Below, piece by piece: positions 58,522 through 64,000 of a stretch of DNA of 64,000 nt. A program made the translations under genes and the position numbers. How positions within the stretch are numbered: position 1 is the stretch's first letter; the number at the start of each line of letters is the position of its first letter. Location: NCBI GenBank assembly GCA_945874355.1, contig CAMCGB010000001.1, positions 1-64,000 of the forward strand, given 5' to 3'. This stretch comes from an uncultured Bacteroides sp. Its GTDB lineage: Bacteria > Bacteroidota > Bacteroidia > Bacteroidales > UBA932. The notes under the pieces are model-generated. The model was not told the origin of the DNA and ran no database searches. It saw nothing but the letters and a program-made list of their open reading frames with translations.

Positions 58522-59287
58522 CTTCAGGATATCCGGCAAGAAGAGTAGAATAAGCTTTCTGCAGCTTTTCGGGGTCTGCAGATGTGTAAAGCGAAATGTC
58601 GGCTTCGCCTCCGCTGGCGAGGCCGATATTGTTTTGGACAAGCACGTCTTTCAGGTGCAGGGCCACTCTCGGCGCGGGGTCTATGAACTCGACTCCGCTC
58701 CCGGCGCATTTTTTCAGACTGTCCATTAGGAAAGGGTAGTGGGTGCATCCGAGCACTATGGTGTCGGCTCCCTGTTCTAGAAGGGGGGTCAGGCTCTGCG
58801 AAATGGTTCTCTCGCACTCCTCTCCCCGAAGACAGGTGTTCTCCACCAGCTCCACGAAGCCCCTTCCGACGCTCTCCACTATCCGTGTCCCTCCTTCGTA
58901 GCGGTTCTTGATTCCGAGGTATTTCTCGCCATTGAGGGTGCCTGCGGTCGCGAGCACTCCGACCACTCCGCTGCGGGTCAGTCCGACCGCCGGCTTGACT
59001 GCCGGCTCCATACCCACAAAGGGGACGGAAAAATGGCTGCGAAGGTCTGCTATGGCGGCGGAAGTGGCAGTGTTGCAGGCTATTACAATGGCCTCGGCGC
59101 CTTCCTCTATCATCATCGAGACTATATGGAAACAGCGCTCGCGTATCTGATCCCTGCTCTTTTCTCCGTAGGGGCAATGGGCGCTGTCGGCATAGTAGAT
59201 ATAACGCTCCGAGGGGAGAATGTCGAGCATCCTCCTCAGCACCGAGAGCCCTCCCAGGCCTGAATCCATAACCCCTATTGTTGCCAT
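58496..59287 (-). CDS. murI: Glutamate racemase
   Basis: A 263-residue protein with the N-terminal IGVMDSGLGGLSVLRRM, the first catalytic Cys in IACNTATSAA, the second in LGCTHYPFL, and DSAHCPYGEKS. It supplies D-glutamate for peptidoglycan. A full consensus promoter ends only 4 nt upstream of the ATG, so the mRNA may be leaderless; an ATG six codons further in would delete the first conserved strand and is unlikely. It is convergent and overlapping with the DUF6515 gene. Confidence 0.96.
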   Translation of the reverse strand: MATIGVMDSGLGGLSVLRRMLDILPSERYIYYADSAHCPYGEKSRDQIRERCFHIVSMMIEEGAEAIVIACNTATSAAIADLRSHFSVPFVGMEPAVKPAVGLTRSGVVGVLATAGTLNGEKYLGIKNRYEGGTRIVESVGRGFVELVENTCLRGEECERTISQSLTPLLEQGADTIVLGCTHYPFLMDSLKKCAGSGVEFIDPAPRVALHLKDVLVQNNIGLASGGEADISLYTSADPEKLQKAYSTLLAGYPEVNRSEYRP

Positions 59288-59291
59288 AAAG

Positions 59292-59322
59292 CAAAATTAC
59301 TCCATCCTTTGAAGAAATCAAA
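59292..59322 (-). promoter_or_regulatory. Promoter of murI
   Basis: On the minus strand TTTG (59322-59319), a 19-nt spacer and TAATTTTG (59299-59292): full consensus, with the last base 4 nt from the ATG. Confidence 0.8.
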
Positions 59323-59344
59323 AGGATAAATCAAAATAGTTTCG

Positions 59345-59352
59345 TAATTTTG
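59345..59352 (+). promoter_or_regulatory. -7 element of prfB
   Basis: TAATTTTG lies 4 nt before the prfB ATG, the same spacing as on the divergent murI side. No -33 TTTG at normal distance. Confidence 0.55.
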
Positions 59353-59356
59353 TAGA

Positions 59357-60424
59357 ATGATAACACAGGAACAGATAAAAGACCTGCAGGGCAGGCTCTC
59401 CACCCTCAGAGAGTGCCTTGGCATCGAGTCCAAGCGTAAAGAACTCTCCGACAAGCAGGCCCTCTCCCAGGATGCCGCTTTGTGGAATGACCCCAAGGCG
59501 GCCGAGACTCTGCTCAAACAGATAGGCTCCCTGAAGGCTTCAATTCTCTCTTTTGATTCCGCCGCCACTTCGGTCGAGGACCTGGAAGTGCTTGCCGAAC
59601 TGGGCGCTGAAGGGCAGGAACTGGACCAGAGTTATGCCCAGGCGGTAAAAATGCTCGAAGATTTGGAGCTTCGCAGCATGCTGGGCGAAGAAGGGGACAG
59701 TCTGGGCGCTGTGCTTACCATCAATTCCGGAGCCGGCGGCACCGAGGCCAATGACTGGAGCGCAATGCTGATGAGGATGTATATGCGCTGGGGCGAGAGA
59801 AACGGTTACAAGATGACTGTTACCGAGCAGCAGGACGGGGATGAAACCGGCATCAAGAGCGCTACGGTCCAGTTTGAAGGGGACTATGCCTACGGCTATC
59901 TGAAAGCCGAGTCGGGAGTGCACCGTCTGGTGAGGATTTCTCCTTTCAATGCCCAGGGCAAGCGTCAGACCACTTTCAGCTCAGTGTTTGTCTATCCGCT
60001 CGTGGATGATACCATCAATATCGAGATCAATCCTTCCGACATAGAGTGGGACACTTTCCGCTCCGGAGGCCACGGAGGGCAGAATGTGAACAAAGTCGAA
60101 ACGGGCGTCCGCGTAAGACACATACCTACCGGAATCATGGTCGAGAACACCGAGACCAGAAGCCAGCAGGACAACCGCCAGAATGCTTTGCGCATCCTCA
60201 AGTCCAGGCTTTATGACATCGAGCTCAAGAAGCGCCAGGAGAAGCAGGCCGAGCTCGAAGGCCAGAAGAAGAAAATCGAATGGGGTTCGCAGATCCGCTC
60301 CTATGTGCTGCATCCTTACAGAATGGTCAAGGACCTCAGGACCGGGTATGAAACTGCTGATACTCAAGGAGTTCTGGACGGGGACCTGAACGAGTTCATG
60401 AAAGTTTTTCTGATGAAGCAATAA
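59357..60424 (+). CDS. prfB: Peptide chain release factor 2, without programmed frameshift
   Basis: A 355-residue protein with the stop-recognition motif SPF (RISPFNAQGKRQTTF), the GGQ loop (SGGHGGQNVNKVETG) and ENTETRSQQDNRQNAL. It releases peptides at UGA and UAA. The N-terminal region where most bacteria carry the +1 frameshift site (LRECLGIESK here) is a single continuous frame, so autoregulation by frameshifting is absent. It is 10 nt upstream of the fumarase gene. Confidence 0.95.
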   Translation: MITQEQIKDLQGRLSTLRECLGIESKRKELSDKQALSQDAALWNDPKAAETLLKQIGSLKASILSFDSAATSVEDLEVLAELGAEGQELDQSYAQAVKMLEDLELRSMLGEEGDSLGAVLTINSGAGGTEANDWSAMLMRMYMRWGERNGYKMTVTEQQDGDETGIKSATVQFEGDYAYGYLKAESGVHRLVRISPFNAQGKRQTTFSSVFVYPLVDDTINIEINPSDIEWDTFRSGGHGGQNVNKVETGVRVRHIPTGIMVENTETRSQQDNRQNALRILKSRLYDIELKKRQEKQAELEGQKKKIEWGSQIRSYVLHPYRMVKDLRTGYETADTQGVLDGDLNEFMKVFLMKQ

Positions 60425-60434
60425 CAACTAAGAT

Positions 60435-62057
60435 ATGGAATTCAAATACGCACCTATGTTTCAGCTTGGTGAAGACAAGACTGAATACTACAAGATTCCG
60501 GGCTCCGAGAAGCTCGTGGAGACCACCTCCTTTGAAGGTCATAAGATACTGAAAGTAAGCAAGGAGGCCCTGACCTTGATGTCCAATGCGGCTTTCCGCG
60601 ACGTAAGCTTCCTGCTCCGCCGCTCCCACAATGCCCAGGTCGCTTCCATCCTTTCAGACCCCGAGGCTTCGGACAACGACAAGTATGTTGCCCTGACCTT
60701 CCTGCGCAATGCCGAGATAGCCTGCCGCGGCAAGCTTCCCATCTGCCAGGACACCGGTACCGCCATCGTGCACGGCGAGAAGGGCCAGCAGGTGTGGACC
60801 GGTTTCTGCGACGAGGAGGCCCTCAGCCTGGGCGTGTATAAGACCTACACCGAAGAGAATCTCCGCTACTCCCAGAATGCTCCTCTGGATATGTACAATG
60901 AGGTCAATACCAAGTGCAATCTGCCTGCCCAGATAGACATCGAAGCCTGTGAGGGCGACGAATACCGTTTCCTTTGCGTGACCAAGGGCGGCGGAAGCGC
61001 CAACAAGACCTATCTCTATCAGGAGACCAAGGCCAGAATCCAGAATCCCGGCACCCTGGTTCCCTTCCTAGTTGAAAAGATGAAGACTCTGGGCACGGCC
61101 GCCTGCCCTCCCTACCATATCGCCATCGTAGTCGGCGGCACTTCGGCCGAGAAGAATCTTCTCACAGTCAAGCTCGCTTCGACCCACTACTATGACTCCC
61201 TGCCCACCAGCGGTGACGAGACCGGAAGGGCTTTCCGTGACGTGGAACTGGAGAAGGAACTCCTGGAGCAGACGCGCAAGATAGGTCTCGGAGCCCAGTT
61301 CGGAGGCAAGTATTTCGCTCACGATGTGAGAGTTGTAAGGCTTCCCAGACACGGCGCCAGCTGCCCTATCGGACTCGGTGTCAGCTGCTCTGCCGACCGT
61401 AATATCAAAGCCAAAATCAACTCCGACGGAGTGTGGATCGAGAAGATGGACGACAAGCCTTATGAGCTGATTCCCGAGAACCTGCGCAATGCGGGAGAGG
61501 GCGATGCAGTAAAGGTGGATCTGGACCGTCCTATGAGCGAGATTCTCGCCCAGCTGTCGCAGTATCCTGTCAGCACCCGTTTGAGCCTCAACGGAACCAT
61601 CATCGTGGCCCGTGACATCGCTCACGCAAAAATCAAGGCACGCCTTGACAATGGCGAGGGTATGCCCCAGTACTTCAAGGACCATCCCGTTTATTACGCC
61701 GGTCCCGCAAAGACTCCGGCCGGTATGCCTTGCGGCTCCCTGGGCCCCACCACAGCAGGCCGAATGGACCCTTATGTGGATGAGTTCCAGTCATATGGAG
61801 GAAGTATGGTAATGCTCGCCAAGGGTAACAGAAGCCAGGCAGTGACCGATGCCTGCAAGAAGTGGGGCGGATTCTATCTCGGCTCCATCGGAGGACCCGC
61901 CGCAGTGCTTGCCCAGGAGAACATCAAATCCATCGAGTGCGTCGAATATCCCGAACTCGGAATGGAAGCCGTATGGAAGATCAGGGTCGAGAACTTCCCT
62001 GCCTTCATCCTGGTGGACGATAAGGGTAATGACTTCTTCAAGACCATAGGTCTGTGA
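60435..62057 (+). CDS. fumA: Class I (iron-sulfur) fumarate hydratase
   Basis: A 540-residue protein with the N-terminal hydrolyase domain ([17 protein letters not shown] with a cluster Cys, [35 protein letters not shown] split over the region 165-205) and the C-terminal Fe-S hydrolyase beta-domain ([23 protein letters not shown]). It hydrates fumarate to malate and is oxygen-sensitive, fitting an anaerobe. The start of the downstream AsmA-like gene overlaps its stop. Confidence 0.95.
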   Translation: MEFKYAPMFQLGEDKTEYYKIPGSEKLVETTSFEGHKILKVSKEALTLMSNAAFRDVSFLLRRSHNAQVASILSDPEASDNDKYVALTFLRNAEIACRGKLPICQDTGTAIVHGEKGQQVWTGFCDEEALSLGVYKTYTEENLRYSQNAPLDMYNEVNTKCNLPAQIDIEACEGDEYRFLCVTKGGGSANKTYLYQETKARIQNPGTLVPFLVEKMKTLGTAACPPYHIAIVVGGTSAEKNLLTVKLASTHYYDSLPTSGDETGRAFRDVELEKELLEQTRKIGLGAQFGGKYFAHDVRVVRLPRHGASCPIGLGVSCSADRNIKAKINSDGVWIEKMDDKPYELIPENLRNAGEGDAVKVDLDRPMSEILAQLSQYPVSTRLSLNGTIIVARDIAHAKIKARLDNGEGMPQYFKDHPVYYAGPAKTPAGMPCGSLGPTTAGRMDPYVDEFQSYGGSMVMLAKGNRSQAVTDACKKWGGFYLGSIGGPAAVLAQENIKSIECVEYPELGMEAVWKIRVENFPAFILVDDKGNDFFKTIGL

Positions 62058-64000
62058 AAAGAAAGAAGCTTCTAAAGACATTACTTATAATAATAGGGCT
62101 GTTTGCCGGGATACTTTGCCTTCTGCAGACAGCCCTTAATTCCCGTTATGCCAGTTCCCGCCTGAAGTCACTTGCTGCAGAATATGTAGAAGGAGGGGTG
62201 GATTTTTCGCGTCTGCACTTTTCGCTTTTCCGCCGCTTCCCTGCGGTGAGCGTTGAGGTAAAGGATTTCAGCATAGGACTCGACAGGCCTGATACACTTG
62301 CCCGCTTCAATTCCCTGAAGGCGAGTCTGAACCCGTTTTCGCTTCTGAGCGGCAGAATCAATGTCCCCGGTTTGGAGCTCAAAGGCCTGACGGGCAAGCT
62401 GCACGCTTACCCTTCAGGAGAGTATGCCGATAATTGGAGCATTTTCCGTTTCCCTTCTGATACGGCTGATACACAGGAAGATACGCTCTTTTCCCTGCCC
62501 CGTATCCGAGTTACCAAAGTCAAGATTGACTCTCTTTTCCTGTCTTACACCGCGCCGGGTGATACTTTGAGCTATGACCTTTCGTCTTTAAGTCTGACTG
62601 CCCGCAGAAGCGGAAAGGGGAGAGTTGCTCTGAGTTCTCTCGGACGCTGGGATTCGTATCAGTACGGCAGCCTACTGCTGCCTGTTGACATTGAGGGTGG
62701 TTTCACTCTCAAGTCTCTTCGGGACAGCCTCCTGCTGGACCTTGACTCTCTTCACTGCTCTCTTGCCTACCTTCCTTTCAGGCTGGACGGGCAGTGGGGT
62801 CTGTCCGGGAGGGGCAACAGGTTCGATATGAATCTCAGTGTACCGTCCTGCCCCCTGGATTCGATGCTGCGCTCCTATGCCGACCACTTCAACTCTCTGA
62901 CCGCGGATTTCCGCACGACTGCCTGCCTGCAGACAGAGCTGAGCGCAAAAGGCTGGCTTACAGACTCTTCTATTCCTGAGCTCGAGGCCTGTATCAGAAT
63001 CCCCGGCTCGCAGACCCGCTATCTCCCCCGCTCCCTGGATGTTGATCATGAGATTGACATTGACCTCAAGATGGACAGCTCAGGCGTGCTGGATGCTGAT
63101 GTGGCGGCTTTTTCGCTTTCGCTTGACGGGCTTGAGGCAAACCTTGAAGGCAGGGCCTTTGACCTCCTGGGTTCTGACCCGCGTTTCCGTCTCAGCTCAC
63201 GTCTGAGTTCTGACCTTTCGGCGCTGATAGAAACTTTCCCCGAGCTTTCGCCTGTCCGCAATTCGTCCGGAGTGCTGAATGCCAGCCTCAGGGCCGATAC
63301 CCGCAGCAGTGAGCTCAAGGACTTCCGTTTCCTCAATTCTACGATTGAAGGCTCGCTTCATTCGGACGGGCTGAATCTTTGTGTGGACTCAGACAGCCTC
63401 AAAGTGAATCTTTTCCGTCCCGATGTCATTGTGACTTCCAATCCGCAGGGATTCAGCATATGCTTTGCTTTCGACAGCCTGTATTTCACCAAGGGACACG
63501 CCCTTACGGCAAGAGCAAGGAAGATGGACAACGATGCTTCCCTGACTAAAGTCAAGCTGGATTCCGCCTATGCTCCGCAGCTTGCCGTCAGGAGCATAAG
63601 CGAGAGGCTGTTTCTGCGTTCAGGCTCTTACCGTTTCGGCCTCAGGGGGCTGGATGTCAGTGCCGAGGCCCTGCAGAAAGTCCGCAGGCAAAAACGGGCC
63701 CGCAGGATAGCGCCGGAACTGCTCAAAGAAAAGGATTTCGAAAAGGCAGATCTGGACATCTCGCTAGATTCTACTTTGGCTTCGACTCTGGATAAGTGGT
63801 CTCTTAAAGCCCACGCCGAGATCTCTTCGGGCTTTTTCGCCTCGCCCCGTCTGCCTTTGCGCTCCCGTCTGTCGGCCTTCCACGCCGATTTTATGCGCAA
63901 CACCCTGATTGTCGATACCCTGGCCGTTTCGTGCGGCACTTCAGACCTGGAGATGAAGGGTAGTGTCCGGGGGCTCAAAACCTCGCTTGTGCGTAAGGAC
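62054..64000 (+). CDS. AsmA-family envelope protein (partial, C-terminus beyond the window)
   Basis: An open frame of 649 codons from a GTG that overlaps the fumarase stop (CTG TGA) to the window edge. It opens with a basic segment and one TM helix ([20 protein letters not shown]), then [21 protein letters not shown], the typical AsmA/DUF3971-like opening that places the repeated beta-strand groove in the periplasm, and long beta-rich stretches follow. AsmA-like proteins such as TamB and YhdP move phospholipid across the periplasm. The start is fixed by overlap and by absence of any ATG before the TM helix. Confidence 0.82.
   Translation, partial: MKRKKLLKTLLIIIGLFAGILCLLQTALNSRYASSRLKSLAAEYVEGGVDFSRLHFSLFRRFPAVSVEVKDFSIGLDRPDTLARFNSLKASLNPFSLLSGRINVPGLELKGLTGKLHAYPSGEYADNWSIFRFPSDTADTQEDTLFSLPRIRVTKVKIDSLFLSYTAPGDTLSYDLSSLSLTARRSGKGRVALSSLGRWDSYQYGSLLLPVDIEGGFTLKSLRDSLLLDLDSLHCSLAYLPFRLDGQWGLSGRGNRFDMNLSVPSCPLDSMLRSYADHFNSLTADFRTTACLQTELSAKGWLTDSSIPELEACIRIPGSQTRYLPRSLDVDHEIDIDLKMDSSGVLDADVAAFSLSLDGLEANLEGRAFDLLGSDPRFRLSSRLSSDLSALIETFPELSPVRNSSGVLNASLRADTRSSELKDFRFLNSTIEGSLHSDGLNLCVDSDSLKVNLFRPDVIVTSNPQGFSICFAFDSLYFTKGHALTARARKMDNDASLTKVKLDSAYAPQLAVRSISERLFLRSGSYRFGLRGLDVSAEALQKVRRQKRARRIAPELLKEKDFEKADLDISLDSTLASTLDKWSLKAHAEISSGFFASPRLPLRSRLSAFHADFMRNTLIVDTLAVSCGTSDLEMKGSVRGLKTSLVRKD

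Noticed and set aside
59357..60424. Search for the RF2 +1 frameshift site
   Set aside because: No in-frame TGA and no slippery CTT-TGA near codons 20-30; the gene is one continuous frame.

Overview
The window looks like a chromosomal segment of a Bacteroidales (Bacteroidota) bacterium. The evidence is a SusC/SusD pair inside a polysaccharide utilisation locus (PUL), many promoters matching the Bacteroidota consensus TTTG-N19-21-TAnnTTTG, DUF4252/ECF-sigma genes, an HU-CCDC81-type protein and NamZ-type muramidase. Base composition is fairly GC-rich for the order. No rRNA, transposase or CRISPR array was seen. Three tRNA genes are present (Arg-CCG, Leu-TAG, Asn-GTT).

Region 1 (about 0.3-26.8 kb) is a pectin PUL aimed at rhamnogalacturonan I and its arabinan side chains, laid out as five transcription units. 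These are susC-susD; PL26-type exolyase - GH2 - GH43 arabinanase; rhamnose mutarotase; CE12 acetylesterase; and a tandem double GH43-like protein behind a GH28. A divergent second GH28 leads straight into a catabolic operon: PfkB kinase - LarA-family (nickel-pincer) racemase/epimerase homologue - pdxB - gnd - uxaE - SDR hexuronate reductase. Read together, the operon suggests a route galacturonate -> tagaturonate -> fructuronate -> mannonate -> (LarA-like 2-epimerase) -> gluconate -> 6-phosphogluconate -> ribulose-5-phosphate. That would bypass mannonate dehydratase and the KDG/KDPG steps. No HTCS or other PUL regulator is in view.

Region 2 (26.8-38.2 kb) is housekeeping: fabD, tRNA-Arg abutting an aromatic operon (chorismate mutase with a shortened prephenate-dehydratase segment and ACT domain, aroC, DAHP synthase), an aminotransferase - AMP ligase - nhaC unit, a YiiX-like lipoprotein hydrolase, and a DUF4252 - ECF sigma - membrane protein - DUF4252 operon followed by tRNA-Leu.

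Region 3 (38.2-42.6 kb) holds two repeat-rich intergenic tracts. They carry an exact 61-bp inverted repeat pair 3.8 kb apart, and between them are a bPH protein, an orphan lipoprotein, tRNA-Asn, an SDR and a VOC protein.

Region 4 (42.6-51.2 kb) is a colinear locus that I read as phosphate or polyphosphate related: DUF47 (PhoU-like), a polytopic membrane protein separated by one in-frame amber codon from a coiled coil plus LuxR-type HTH, a Porin_O_P outer-membrane channel, a lamin-tail lipoprotein, two CYTH-type proteins, an SLC13/DASS transporter and an unrecognised two-TM protein. This is the strongest candidate for an undescribed assembly.

Region 5 (51.2-64 kb) contains an HU-CCDC81 membrane protein with 7-residue repeats, a Nudix hydrolase, a DUF4922-SpoIID fusion overlapping ampG and namZ (peptidoglycan recycling), a DUF6515 protein, murI, prfB, class I fumarase and the start of an AsmA-family gene cut by the window edge.
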